From contig JBOHBN010000083.1 of NCBI GenBank assembly GCA_050698355.1, positions 1 through 18,089 on the forward strand: DNA of 18,089 bases, in the 5' to 3' direction. A program made the position numbers and the translations under genes. Under the pieces are notes generated by a model that saw only the letters and a list, made by a program, of their open reading frames with translations, had not been told where the DNA came from and did not search any database. This DNA is from JBOHBN01 sp050698355 (GTDB taxonomy: Bacteria; Actinomycetota; Actinomycetes; Streptosporangiales; WHST01). Of the stretch, positions 7,013-14,885 are shown piece after piece (the stretch's first letter is position 1; every line of letters starts with the position of its first letter).

Positions 7013-7584
7013 CGAAGACCGTCGCCGGTCGCGTCGGCCAGCGCCAGGCCGCCGAGCCGGTGATGGACCCGGCCGCCGCTGCTCAACGCGACGGCGACGA
7101 CGATCTCGTCCGGGCGCGGCGCGTCGGGTACGTAAAGCGTCGCAGCGTCGTAGTGCGAGCGGACGTACAGCGCGTCCTTGTAGGCGATGGGCACGTCGAG
7201 GACCACACCGGGCGCGCCGACCTTCGTCGCCGAGGAGACCCATGCGGCGCCACCACCGACACCCGCGCGCAGCGCGTCACCGAACGGGGTCGTGATGCAG
7301 GCGACGGCGTGCTCCTGCTCGCCGGCCGTGCCGGCGATCGCGCCCTTGCCGTACCCCTCGGCCGCAGGGTCGCCGAGCAGCACGACCGCGCGGCTTGTCA
7401 GCTCCTTGCCGAGCTCGGCGCTCGGATCGACCAGCTCGTCCAGGTCGCTCGCGTACCGCCCCGCGTACGGGTTCGCGATCACAGCGGCGACGAGCACCTT
7501 CAACGCAGGCGCGTCCGGCGGCGGGCCGCCCTCGTGCCACGTCTCCTCCGAAAAGCCGAGCCACTTGCGGATCTGGTAACCCAC
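7009..7584 (-). CDS. PF06684 'amino acid synthesis' family protein, copy 1
   Basis: Protein of 191 residues with the signature of this family: IRKW near the start, AAVIANPYAGRY (33-44), GYGKGAIAGTAGEQEH (77-92), KVGAPGVVLD (121-130) and VPDAPRPDEIVVAVA (152-166). The family name is historical and gives no reliable reaction; members are small cytosolic proteins often found in catabolic clusters. The GTG start at 7584 is supported by GGGAGG four to five bases upstream. The gene is divergent from the HpaB-like monooxygenase and shares its palindromic promoter region, so the two are probably co-regulated. A second, diverged family member is encoded at 11555-12172. A role in handling amide, imide or ring-opened nitrogen intermediates is inference only. 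Confidence 0.85.
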   Translation of the reverse strand: MGYQIRKWLGFSEETWHEGGPPPDAPALKVLVAAVIANPYAGRYASDLDELVDPSAELGKELTSRAVVLLGDPAAEGYGKGAIAGTAGEQEHAVACITTPFGDALRAGVGGGAAWVSSATKVGAPGVVLDVPIAYKDALYVRSHYDAATLYVPDAPRPDEIVVAVALSSGGRVHHRLGGLALADATGDGLR

Positions 7585-7608
7585 CGCACCTCCCGCGCGC
7601 CTTAGCCC

Positions 7609-7648
7609 TTGACTGAGGTATATGACAAAAGTAATTTACATGTGTCAC
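7609..7648. promoter_or_regulatory. Divergent promoters with a 25-bp palindromic operator
   Basis: Rightward: TTGACT (7609-7614), 17 bp, TAATTT (7632-7637), giving a start near 7645 for the monooxygenase genes. Leftward: GTGACA read on the minus strand from 7648, 17 bp, then TCATAT, for the PF06684 gene. Both overlap a palindrome at 7623-7647: arms TGACAAAAGTAA and TTACATGTGTCA around a central T at 7635, with 10 of 12 pairs matching. This short AT-rich patch stands out from the GC-rich surroundings. A dimeric repressor bound here would block both promoters. No regulator gene lies beside it. Confidence 0.6.
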
Positions 7649-7670
7649 CTAAGCAAGAGGGTAGGTACCC

Positions 7671-9140
7671 ATGCGCGATGGCAACGACTACACCGAGGGG
7701 CTCCGCGACGGGCGTCAGGTCTATATCGACGGCGAGCGGGTATCCGACGTCACCACGCATCCCGCGTTCAAGGGGGCGGTGCGCTCGCTGGCACACCTGT
7801 ACGACGTCGCATCCGATCCGGCCAACCGCGACACCATGACGTATCCCTCGCCGGACACCGGTGAGCCGCTCAACGTCGCGTACATGATCCCGCGGTCCGC
7901 CGACGACCTCGCCAAGCGGCGGCGCGGGATGCGCATGTGGGCGGACCAGACATTCGGGCTGATGGGCAGGACACCCGACCACGTGGCGGGGTTTCTCGCC
8001 GGGTTCGCGTCGACGCCGGAGGTCTTCGCCCGGGCCGACCAGGCGTACGCGGACAACGTGGTGCGCTTTCACCGCTTCGCCGCCGAGAACGACATCTACC
8101 CCGCGTACACCATCATCCCGCCGCAGATCGACCGCTCCAAGCCCGCGCACCAGCAGGCGGACAAGCACCTGTACGCCGGCGTCAAGGAAGAGCGCGACGG
8201 CGGCATCGTCGTCAAGGGCGCGCAGATGCTGGGCACCGGCGCAGCGATCGCCGACTGGATCCAGCTGAGCAGCATCGTCCCGCTGCGGCCGGGTGACGAG
8301 GACTACGCGATCTCGGTGATGATCCGGGCCTCCGCCCCCGGCGTGAAGATCTTCCCCCGCCGCTCGTACGCCGAGGCGGCAGACAGCGAGTACGACTACC
8401 CGCTCGCCACCCGGTTCGACGAGACCGACGCGCTCGTCGTCTACGACGACGTCTTCGTCCCGTGGGAGAACGTGTTCGTCTACCGCGACCTGGATCTCGT
8501 ACAGGCGCAGTGGTGGCAGACGCCCGCCTGGCTGCTGGGCAACGCCCAGGCGCAGATCCGCTTCTCCGCCAAGCTCGACTTCCTTGTCGGCGTTGCCGCG
8601 AAGGTGGCCGCGATGAACGGTGTCGACCGGCTCCCGCCCGTCCAGGGGACGCTCGGCAACCTCGCCGCACACGCCGCCATGGCGCGCGGCATGGTCCTCG
8701 CGGCCGAGTACAACTGCCGCATCGCCGACAACGGTGTGGCCTGGCCCGGCGCCGCGGAGACGTTCGCGAACACCTCGCTCGAAGCGGACGCGTACGGCAA
8801 GTTGCTCGAGCAGGTGCGTGACCTGTGCGGTGGCGGTCTCATCCAGCTGCCGTCGTCCATCAAGGACTTCCAGAACCCCGAGATCGCCGAGCAACTCGAA
8901 CGCTACGTCCAGTCGCCAGGCACGCCGTCACGGGAGCGGGTCGCGCTTCTCAAGCTCGCCTGGGACCTGGTCGGGTCGGAGTTCGCGAGCCGCCATCACC
9001 AGTACGAGATGTTCTACGCTGGCGCGCCGTTCGTAGTGAAGATGCGGATGTTCAACAACTACGACTTCGGGAGCGCGACCGCGCTCGTCGACAGGGCGCT
9101 CGACACGAACCGCGCGGCGCAGGCGGCCGAGGTCGCGTAG
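7671..9140 (+). CDS. HpaB-like FADH2-dependent monooxygenase, large component
   Basis: Oxygenase component of 489 residues in the 4-hydroxyphenylacetate 3-monooxygenase (HpaB/PvcC) family. It would use free reduced flavin to hydroxylate an aromatic or heteroaromatic ring. The N-terminal HpaB_N part covers about residues 1-260. The joining block FDETDALVVYDDVFVPWENVF (first residues at about 248) and the C-terminal block with RHHQYEMFYAG are typical of the family. Length is close to the usual 480-520. The flavin reductase gene starts 2 bases after its stop, which favours a two-component monooxygenase over the dehydratase members of the superfamily. Start ATG 7671 follows AGAGGG. Known substrates in the family include phenols, indole derivatives and pyrrole-2-carboxylate; the substrate here is not determined. 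Confidence 0.88.
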   Translation: MRDGNDYTEGLRDGRQVYIDGERVSDVTTHPAFKGAVRSLAHLYDVASDPANRDTMTYPSPDTGEPLNVAYMIPRSADDLAKRRRGMRMWADQTFGLMGRTPDHVAGFLAGFASTPEVFARADQAYADNVVRFHRFAAENDIYPAYTIIPPQIDRSKPAHQQADKHLYAGVKEERDGGIVVKGAQMLGTGAAIADWIQLSSIVPLRPGDEDYAISVMIRASAPGVKIFPRRSYAEAADSEYDYPLATRFDETDALVVYDDVFVPWENVFVYRDLDLVQAQWWQTPAWLLGNAQAQIRFSAKLDFLVGVAAKVAAMNGVDRLPPVQGTLGNLAAHAAMARGMVLAAEYNCRIADNGVAWPGAAETFANTSLEADAYGKLLEQVRDLCGGGLIQLPSSIKDFQNPEIAEQLERYVQSPGTPSRERVALLKLAWDLVGSEFASRHHQYEMFYAGAPFVVKMRMFNNYDFGSATALVDRALDTNRAAQAAEVA

Positions 9141-9142
9141 CG

Positions 9143-9676
9143 ATGGGCGCCACCAACAACCCGGAACCGGCGCAGTTCCGCGACACCATGTCGCTGCTCG
9201 CCACCGGCGTCACCGTCGTAACGACCATGACCAGCGACGGTCCGGCCGGGATGACCGCGTCCGCGGTCTGCTCGCTCTCGCTGGAACCCCCGCAGCTCGT
9301 CGCGTGCGTAGAGCGATCCCTGCCCACGCACGCCGCGCTGCTGGCCAGCGAGACCTTCGCCGTCAACGTCCTGAGCGAGGAGCAGGTCGAGACGGCACGC
9401 CGGTTCGCGACACCGGGCGTGGACCGGTTCGCCGGCGTACCACTGCACACCGAGCACCCGGCGCCGGTGCTCTCGGATGCGATCGCGTACTTCGTGTGCA
9501 CGGTCGAGGAGCGCCATCCCGGTGGCGACCACTCGATCTTCGTCGGCCGGGTCCGCGGCTGTGGCCAGGGTGTCGAGGGCCGGCCGCTGCTCTACTTCGG
9601 CCGCGCGTTCGGCGCTCTGCAAGCACCCGAGGACCGGCTGCTGCGGTCCTGGTCGGCGAGCGGCTCCCTCGTCTGA
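9143..9676 (+). CDS. HpaC-like flavin reductase
   Basis: Flavin:NAD(P)H reductase of 177 residues that would supply FADH2 or FMNH2 to the preceding oxygenase. Family features are the N-terminal FRDTMSLLATGVTVVTT, GMTASAVCSLSLEPPQLVACV (36-56), FAVNVLSEEQ (72-81), the GDHSIFVGRV block (128-137) and PLLYFGRAFG (148-157). The ATG at 9143 sits 2 bases after the HpaB stop. GAGG at the end of the upstream gene serves as ribosome binding site, so translation is coupled. A longer same-frame reading starting inside the oxygenase gene is not credible because it lacks the family's sequence there. Confidence 0.9.
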   Translation: MGATNNPEPAQFRDTMSLLATGVTVVTTMTSDGPAGMTASAVCSLSLEPPQLVACVERSLPTHAALLASETFAVNVLSEEQVETARRFATPGVDRFAGVPLHTEHPAPVLSDAIAYFVCTVEERHPGGDHSIFVGRVRGCGQGVEGRPLLYFGRAFGALQAPEDRLLRSWSASGSLV

Positions 9677-9739
9677 GTACGTATCGTGCGACGGGCGCGG
9701 CGGCACCCCCGCTGCCCTGAAACGTCCTGCCGCGTCCCA

Positions 9740-9825
9740 AATGACCACGTTATCCATGCGGCGTCGGCCTTATCGGGGCCTGCAGGCATCGATAAGCCGT
9801 ACCAGGCCCACATAACGAGGTCATT
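9740..9825. repeat. Palindromic repeat R1, copy b (86 bp)
   Basis: Same length and symmetry as copy a at 1778-1863. Outer arms from AATGACCACGTTAT at 9740 and ATAACGAGGTCATT ending at 9825 have one mismatch and extend outward as CCA/TGG. The inner palindrome is CTTATCG (9769-9775) / CGATAAG (9790-9796) around CCTGCAGG. It lies between the 3' ends of convergent genes. Its right edge supplies the TGA stop (9821-9823, minus strand) of the FAD monooxygenase. It may act as a bidirectional terminator structure, although there is no T-tract. Confidence 0.8.
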
Positions 9826-10999
9826 TGGCGAAGGGCGCGAAAATGTCGGCGTCCATGATCCGGTCCGCCTCGTCGAGGCGCCCGTCCATGCCGTCGAACC
9901 CGGTACGCCGCGCCTCCTCCAACTGCTCCGCGGTGACGATGTCCTGCTCGGCGTGGAGCATCGCGAGCGCGAACTCGTGCACGTACTCGCATCGGGCGAA
10001 GCGACGCTCGCAGAACGTCTCGAGCCGGCTGCTCAGCGGCTCGTCGCTGGACAGCTCCTCGGCCAGGACTAGGGCGTCCTCCAGTGCTATCCCCGCTCCC
10101 TGCGTCAGGTGCGGCGGGACCGTGTGCGCGGCGTCGCCCGCGAGCACGACGCGTCCCCGGTGCCAGGGGCGCGGAACCAGCAGGACGTGGATCGGGCTGT
10201 ACACCACTTCCGCGGACGCCGACAGCGCATCCCGGACGTCGCCGGCCACGTCGGTGTAGCCGGCGAGCCGCTCACGTAGCGCGTCGTGGAAGCGCTCGGG
10301 GTCCTGCCACGGATTCCCCGGCTGGGGCGCGACATGGAACAGGTACATCGTCTCGTCGGTGAGCGGCATGACGCCGGTCTTGCTGCCGATGCCCTGGTAG
10401 AACTCCATGGTCTTGACGTCGCCGGGCCGCTCGACGATCAGTCGCCACGCGGCGTACCCGGTGAACGCGGGCGTGCCCGCCTCCGGGAACAGCAGGCGCC
10501 GGATGGTCGAGTTCGCGCCGTCGAACCCGACGACGAGGCCGTACATGCCGACCGTCCCGTCCGCGTACGTCACGTGGACGCGGTCGGCGTCCTGCGTCAG
10601 GTCGTCGACGGCCGCGCCCGTGCGGATCGGCACGCCGGAGCGCTCGGCGGCGGCGAACAGGATCCGGTGCAGGTCGGCACGCGGCAGCGCGGCCATCGGC
10701 GGGACGTCGCCGCCGAGCAGGAAGGTGTGATCCACGATGAGCCGGCGGTGCTGGTCGTACACCCGCAGCGCGTCGAACTCCGAGCCCGCGGCGAGCACCT
10801 CGTCGAGCACGCCGAGAGCGCGCAGGGCACGTAGCGCGTTCGCCGGCTGGCCGAGCCCGACGCCGTGGATTGTGAACGCCGGCCGCTTCTCCGCCACCTC
10901 GACGTCCACACCGCGCTGCCGGAGGGCGATGGCCGCGGCCAGGCCGCCGATCCCGGCGCCCACGACGAGCACGCGCGGGTTACTCGCCGACGTCGTCAT
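9821..10999 (-). CDS. Single-component FAD-dependent aromatic monooxygenase
   Basis: Class A flavoprotein monooxygenase of 392 residues (PF01494; relatives include salicylate hydroxylase, 6-hydroxynicotinate 3-monooxygenase and urate hydroxylase HpxO). It shows the Rossmann GAGIGG (14-19) with Glu38 downstream for FAD ribose, the NAD(P)H-linked DG motif GFDGANSTIRR (Asp160), and GDAAHTVPPHLTQGAGIALEDA from residue 288. It would hydroxylate, possibly with decarboxylation, an aromatic or N-heteroaromatic acid. Start ATG 10999 has only a weak ribosome binding site, but an 11-codon leader with GGAGG ends in an ATGA overlap with it. The gene is divergent from the GlcG operon and its end lies inside repeat R1b. 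Exact substrate unknown. Confidence 0.88.
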   Translation of the reverse strand: MTTSASNPRVLVVGAGIGGLAAAIALRQRGVDVEVAEKRPAFTIHGVGLGQPANALRALRALGVLDEVLAAGSEFDALRVYDQHRRLIVDHTFLLGGDVPPMAALPRADLHRILFAAAERSGVPIRTGAAVDDLTQDADRVHVTYADGTVGMYGLVVGFDGANSTIRRLLFPEAGTPAFTGYAAWRLIVERPGDVKTMEFYQGIGSKTGVMPLTDETMYLFHVAPQPGNPWQDPERFHDALRERLAGYTDVAGDVRDALSASAEVVYSPIHVLLVPRPWHRGRVVLAGDAAHTVPPHLTQGAGIALEDALVLAEELSSDEPLSSRLETFCERRFARCEYVHEFALAMLHAEQDIVTAEQLEEARRTGFDGMDGRLDEADRIMDADIFAPFAK

Positions 11000-11031
11000 G
11001 GCGCTACCAGGCGATCGCGACTCGGTTCCAT
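10996..11031 (-). CDS. 11-residue leader ORF coupled to the FAD monooxygenase
   Basis: Reading MEPSRDRLVAP then TGA, preceded by GGAGG three bases before its ATG. Its TGA overlaps the monooxygenase ATG as ATGA. The main gene lacks a good ribosome binding site of its own, so this leader may deliver ribosomes to it by termination-reinitiation. Nothing in the peptide suggests attenuation, as there is no run of a single amino acid. Alternatively the GGAGG is used at distance or a one-base error joined two frames. Confidence 0.4.
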   Translation of the reverse strand: MEPSRDRLVAP

Positions 11032-11047
11032 GATCCTCCGGTCCCTA

Positions 11048-11076
11048 GTGACAATCGGATTGTATGACCGTAATAT
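11048..11076. promoter_or_regulatory. Promoter of the GlcG-to-amidohydrolase operon with a 13-bp palindrome
   Basis: Rightward hexamers are GTGACA (11048-11053), 17 bp, TAATAT (11071-11076), close to the vegetative consensus, giving a start near 11083. ACAATCGGATTGT (11051-11063) is a perfect palindrome around a central G and covers the -35 edge and spacer. Read leftward, TACAAT (11064-11059) is a good -10 candidate for the divergent FAD monooxygenase. A regulator bound at the palindrome could control both directions. Confidence 0.6.
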
Positions 11077-11101
11077 AGCCGCTGATCGAGAGGAGGTCTC
11101 C

Positions 11102-11545
11102 GTGCAGACCATTCGCCGTTTGGATATGGCCGACGCCCGTTGCATACTCCGTGGCGCCGCGCAGCGCTCGGAGGAGATCGGTGTTCCCATGTGCACCGCC
11201 GTGGTGGACGACTCCGGGGCCCTGATCGCGTTCGAGCGCCTCGACGGCGGGAAGGTGTCCAGCAGCCCGATCGCGATAGACAAGGCGTACACCGCCGCCG
11301 CGGCGCGCAACCGTACGGCCTTCTACGGCGACGACAGCAACCCCAACAGCCCCACCTGGCGCATCAAGGGGACGAACGACGGCCGCTTCTCCACGATCGG
11401 CGGTGGTGTCCCGGTGACCGTCGACGGCACGGTCGTCGGTGGCATCGGCGTCAGCAGCGGGACCCAAGCCCAGGATGTCGACGTCGCGGAAGCGGCGCTC
11501 GCCCACTTCCTGACCGAGTCGGGGTTGGCGGCGACGACCTCGTGA
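11102..11545 (+). CDS. GlcG/HbpS family protein
   Basis: Small PF03928 protein of 147 residues. Family landmarks are CTAVVDDSGALIAFERLDG (31-49), a KAYTAAA helix (61-67), and GGVPVTVDGTVVGGIGVSSGTQAQDVDVAEAA near the C-terminus. HbpS of Streptomyces binds haem, but most members beside catabolic genes, including GlcG, have no proven activity, and there is no signal peptide here. The GTG start at 11102 is chosen because GAGGAGG lies at ideal distance; the same frame extends further upstream but crosses the promoter. It is the first gene of the long + operon, 9 bases before the next start. Confidence 0.85.
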   Translation: MQTIRRLDMADARCILRGAAQRSEEIGVPMCTAVVDDSGALIAFERLDGGKVSSSPIAIDKAYTAAAARNRTAFYGDDSNPNSPTWRIKGTNDGRFSTIGGGVPVTVDGTVVGGIGVSSGTQAQDVDVAEAALAHFLTESGLAATTS

Positions 11546-11554
11546 GGAGCTGAC

Positions 11555-12172
11555 ATGGACGTCGTCGGTGCTCCGGAGTCGCGCGTCGCCGCGACGGATG
11601 GCGGGCGCCCCGCGCTCTTCGTCCGCAAGACGGCCGCCTACGTGGAGGAGATCACGCACGAGGGCGGCCGGCCGCAGGATCCGCCGGTGCGGCTCGCCGC
11701 CGCCGTCGCAGTGGTCCACAACCCGTATGCAGGCACCTACGTGGACAACCTCGACCTCCTGCTCAACGATTTCGCGCCGACCCTCGGTTCGCTACTCGGC
11801 CGGCGGGTGGTGGAGCTGCTCGGCGGGAGGGTCGAGGCGTACGGCAAGGGCGCCCTCGTAGGCGAACGCGGCGAGATCGAGCACGGGTCGGCGATCATCC
11901 ATACGCTGCGGTTCGGCAACCCGTTCCGCGACGTTGCCCAGGGCACGTCGCTGCTGCCCTCGGCCGAGAAGCGCGGAGCCTGCGGCGCGTCGCTCGATCT
12001 CGCGCTCAAGCACAAGGCGGACGCGAGCATCCGCACCCACCACTGGACGTTCGAGATACGCGTACCGGACGCACCGTGCGCCGACGAGATCCTCGTCGCC
12101 TGTGCCGGCGCGGACGGGGCACGACCCAACGCACGGATCGGCCTCGGACCGGCCGACGACACCCTTCCCTGA
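11555..12172 (+). CDS. PF06684 'amino acid synthesis' family protein, copy 2
   Basis: Protein of 205 residues that aligns along its length with the product of 7009-7584. Shared blocks are VRKTAAYVEEITHEGG (23-38), AVVHNPYAGTY (52-62), AYGKGALVGERGEIEH (95-110) and RVPDAPCADEILVACA (169-184). It differs in carrying about 15 extra N-terminal residues. The GAGGAG before the ATG at 11555 overlaps the stop of the GlcG-like gene, so the two are coupled. Two members of one family in a single cluster suggest consecutive or alternative substrates, or a hetero-oligomer. The biochemical role of the family is not established to my knowledge, and the family name should not be taken as evidence of biosynthesis. 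Confidence 0.85.
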   Translation: MDVVGAPESRVAATDGGRPALFVRKTAAYVEEITHEGGRPQDPPVRLAAAVAVVHNPYAGTYVDNLDLLLNDFAPTLGSLLGRRVVELLGGRVEAYGKGALVGERGEIEHGSAIIHTLRFGNPFRDVAQGTSLLPSAEKRGACGASLDLALKHKADASIRTHHWTFEIRVPDAPCADEILVACAGADGARPNARIGLGPADDTLP

Positions 12173-12226
12173 CTCGACCAACACCACCGCAGGCCGGGGG
12201 CCAGCACGCAACGGAGCCGAGAAGCC

Positions 12227-13549
12227 ATGAGCAGCCCCGAACAGACGATGCCACCCGTGGCGGACGCGCGCAGGCGAGAGCTTCGGCGAAACGCCTTCAT
12301 CGCCGCCAGCCTCGGCTGGCTGCTCGACGGGTTCGAGAACTACACCGTCGTGCTCGTGGCCGCGCCCGTCGTCGCCGAGCTCGTCGGCGGTGACGCCTCG
12401 CCGCTGTACATCGCCGGCATCCTCGCCTCGACGCTGGTCGCGTGGGCCATTGGAGGCCTGACCTGCGGTGTGATCGCCGACTACATCGGCCGGCGACGCA
12501 CCCTGATGTTCTCCATCCTGTGGTACGCCGTGTTCGCCGGCCTTTCCGCGCTCGCGCCGAACTACGCGGTCTTCATCCTCCTGCGCTTCGCGAGCGGTCT
12601 GGGCCTGGGCGCCGAGTGGGGTACGGGCAACACGTTGCTCTCCGAGCACCTCCAGCCGCGGACCCGTGGCCGAGGGCTTGGATTCCTCGCCGGCAACTTC
12701 GGCCTGGGCTTCCTCATCGCGACAGGCATCTGGCTCGTCATCGACACCGGGCCGGGCTCGTGGCGCTGGATGTTCCTCATCGGCATCCTGCCGGCGTTCC
12801 TCACGCTGTGGATCCGCAGGAAGGTCGACGAGCCGGAGACCTGGCTGCGGGCGAGGAAGGATCGCCAGGAGGCCCGCGCACGGGTCAACAACGGCGGTGC
12901 GCTGGACACGCGCGACGTGGCGCTCACCACGTTCACGTTCGCCCGTCCCTTCAAGGACCCCCAGCTGCGGCGCCAGACGATCATGCTGCTGCTCATGGCG
13001 CTCAGCTGCCTGGTCGCGTGGTGGACGGTCTCCACCCGGGTCCTGGCGCTGGCGGGGGTCATCGGCGCGGACCAGGCGAACGTGAGCACCTATGTCGGGT
13101 TCGTCGCGCTGTCGTACAACGTCGGCGGGATCCTCGGCTACTACGCCATGGGCTTCGCGGCCGATGCGTGGGGGCGCAAGCCGACCATCTTCGGCTACTT
13201 CGTCGGCTCGCTCATCATGACGTACGTGCTGTTCCTCGGGGTGCACACGACCGGGCTGCTCCTCGTGCTCGCCGGGGTGAACGGGTTCTTCACCCTGGGC
13301 CTGATGGGCTGGATGGGCATCTACCCGCCCGAGTGCTACCCGACGTACATCCGGGCGACGGCGATCACGACCATCTTCAACCTCACCCGGTTCATCGTCG
13401 CGGCCATGATCATGCTGTCCGGCTACCTGATCGCGCTGTTCGGGAGCATCAGCACCATGGCGATCGCCATGGGCTCGATCTACATCATCGGGATCGTGTT
13501 CACGCTCAAGGCGGGACCCGAGACCAAGAACCGTCCACTGCCTGAGTAG
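12227..13549 (+). CDS. MFS transporter, aromatic-acid/H+ symporter type
   Basis: Integral membrane permease of 440 residues with about 12 hydrophobic segments. TM1 carries Asp34 in GWLLDGFENY, a position typical of the aromatic acid:H+ symporter group. The family's motif A occurs between TM2 and TM3 as GVIADYIGRRR (81-91), with a second-half equivalent GFAADAWGRKPTI. A charged cytoplasmic loop lies between the halves (about residues 198-245). It probably imports the organic acid degraded by the cluster. The ATG start is preceded by weak purine-rich sequence (CGGAG, GAGAAG). It lies 54 bases after the PF06684 gene and 29 bases before the amidase. Export of a toxic product is a less likely alternative. 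Confidence 0.88.
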   Translation: MSSPEQTMPPVADARRRELRRNAFIAASLGWLLDGFENYTVVLVAAPVVAELVGGDASPLYIAGILASTLVAWAIGGLTCGVIADYIGRRRTLMFSILWYAVFAGLSALAPNYAVFILLRFASGLGLGAEWGTGNTLLSEHLQPRTRGRGLGFLAGNFGLGFLIATGIWLVIDTGPGSWRWMFLIGILPAFLTLWIRRKVDEPETWLRARKDRQEARARVNNGGALDTRDVALTTFTFARPFKDPQLRRQTIMLLLMALSCLVAWWTVSTRVLALAGVIGADQANVSTYVGFVALSYNVGGILGYYAMGFAADAWGRKPTIFGYFVGSLIMTYVLFLGVHTTGLLLVLAGVNGFFTLGLMGWMGIYPPECYPTYIRATAITTIFNLTRFIVAAMIMLSGYLIALFGSISTMAIAMGSIYIIGIVFTLKAGPETKNRPLPE

Positions 13550-13578
13550 ACGCGGCTGTGGCCATGGCCGGAGGTGTG

Positions 13579-14859
13579 ATGCTGGAGACGCCGTTTACCG
13601 CGCTGCGGGCCGGACGCCTCGTCGCCGCGCGCGAGGCGACGTCCGAGGAGCTCGTACGCTCGTGCCTGGAGCGCATCAAGGCACGAGAGCACACCGTCCA
13701 CGCCTGGGTTCACCTGGACGAGGAGGCCGCCCTTGCCCAGGCGCGCGCCCGCGACCGGGAGCGCCCGCGTACCGCACTGCACGGCGTGCCTGTGGGCATC
13801 AAGGACGTCATCGACACCGCGGACCTCCCCACCGAACAGGGGACGCCCATCCACGCCGGGCGTCGGCCGACGATCGACGCGACCTGCGTGACGGCCCTGC
13901 GGAACGCGGGTGCGGTCATCCTCGGCAAGACCGTCTCGACCGAGCTGGCCACGTGGCATCCGGGCCCCACCACCAACCCGCACGACCCGACGCGGACGCC
14001 CGGCGGTTCCTCGAGCGGCTCGGCCGCGGCGGTGGCCGACGGCATGGTGCCGCTCGCGCTCGGCACCCAGACGGTGGGATCCACGATCCGGCCGGCCGCG
14101 TTCTGCGGCACCTGGGCGTTGAAGCCGACGCACGGCAGGCTCTCCCTCGACGGGGTCCAGCCGCTCAGCGGGCGGCTCGACACGCTCGGCCTCTTCGCGA
14201 CCGACGCCGAGGGCACGGCAGCGCTCGCCTCGGTCCTGCGCGGTAGGCGGATCGAGCCGCTCGAAGAAACCGCGGCGTCGCCGCGTATCGGCCTGCTCCG
14301 CACGCCGTGGTGGGACCGGGCGGACCCGGACGGCCAGCAGGCGGTCGAGCGCGCGGCGGCGCTCTGCGACCGGGCCGGAGCCCGCGTCGAGGAGGCCACG
14401 CTGCCGCTGCGGTTCGAGGAGCTGTTCGAGGCGCACTGGACGATCATGCAGTTCGAGATGGCCCAAGCGCTCATGCCCGAGTACGAGACGGACGCGGCGG
14501 CACTCAGCACGACACTCCGCGGTGTCATCGAGAGCGGCCTCAAACTGGATCCGGCCACGTACGAGGACGCGGTACGGGTGAGTGAGGAAGGCAAGGCGCG
14601 CGTCGACGAAGCGCTCGCCGCCTGGGACGCCGTCCTCACCCCGGCCACGCTCGGCGAGGCCCCGCCGGGTCTCGACTCCACCGGCGACTCCCTGTTCTGC
14701 CGGCTGTGGTCGCTGCTGGGCGTGCCCGCGATGGCCGTTCCTGGTCTTCGCGGGTCGAACGGGTTGCCCATCGGCGTGCAGCTCGTCGGCCGGCGCCACC
14801 ACGACGACGAGCTGGTCGCCGTGGGCGCCTGGGTGGGCGAACGGCTGGCGGGCGAGTGA
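13579..14859 (+). CDS. Amidase signature family hydrolase
   Basis: Amide hydrolase of 426 residues with the full Ser-cisSer-Lys machinery. It has Lys75 in VPVGIKDVIDT, cis-Ser144 in TPGGSSSGSAAA, and nucleophile Ser168 in GTQTVGSTIRPAAFCG. The spacings of 69 and 24 residues equal those of malonamidase E2. No GatB/GatC-like neighbours are present, so it is a catabolic amidase rather than GatA. Starts at 13558 (GTG) and 13564 (ATG) are in frame, but GGAGG four to five bases before ATG 13579 decides for the shorter form. It would release ammonia from an amide substrate or a ring-opened intermediate. Repeat R2a separates it from the decarboxylase downstream. Confidence 0.92.
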   Translation: MLETPFTALRAGRLVAAREATSEELVRSCLERIKAREHTVHAWVHLDEEAALAQARARDRERPRTALHGVPVGIKDVIDTADLPTEQGTPIHAGRRPTIDATCVTALRNAGAVILGKTVSTELATWHPGPTTNPHDPTRTPGGSSSGSAAAVADGMVPLALGTQTVGSTIRPAAFCGTWALKPTHGRLSLDGVQPLSGRLDTLGLFATDAEGTAALASVLRGRRIEPLEETAASPRIGLLRTPWWDRADPDGQQAVERAAALCDRAGARVEEATLPLRFEELFEAHWTIMQFEMAQALMPEYETDAAALSTTLRGVIESGLKLDPATYEDAVRVSEEGKARVDEALAAWDAVLTPATLGEAPPGLDSTGDSLFCRLWSLLGVPAMAVPGLRGSNGLPIGVQLVGRRHHDDELVAVGAWVGERLAGE

Positions 14860-14885
14860 GTACCGAGACGATCCTGGACGGGCGG

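Noticed and set aside
7621..11076. Shared TATGAC...GTAAT motif in both divergent promoters
   Set aside because: The spacing between the two parts differs (4 versus 1 base) and the palindromes are different, so a common operator is not supported.
11792..13246. Minus-strand open frame opposite the PF06684 copy 2 and MFS genes (484 codons)
   Set aside because: Crosses two real genes and their gap, and is rich in charged residues without any recognisable domain.
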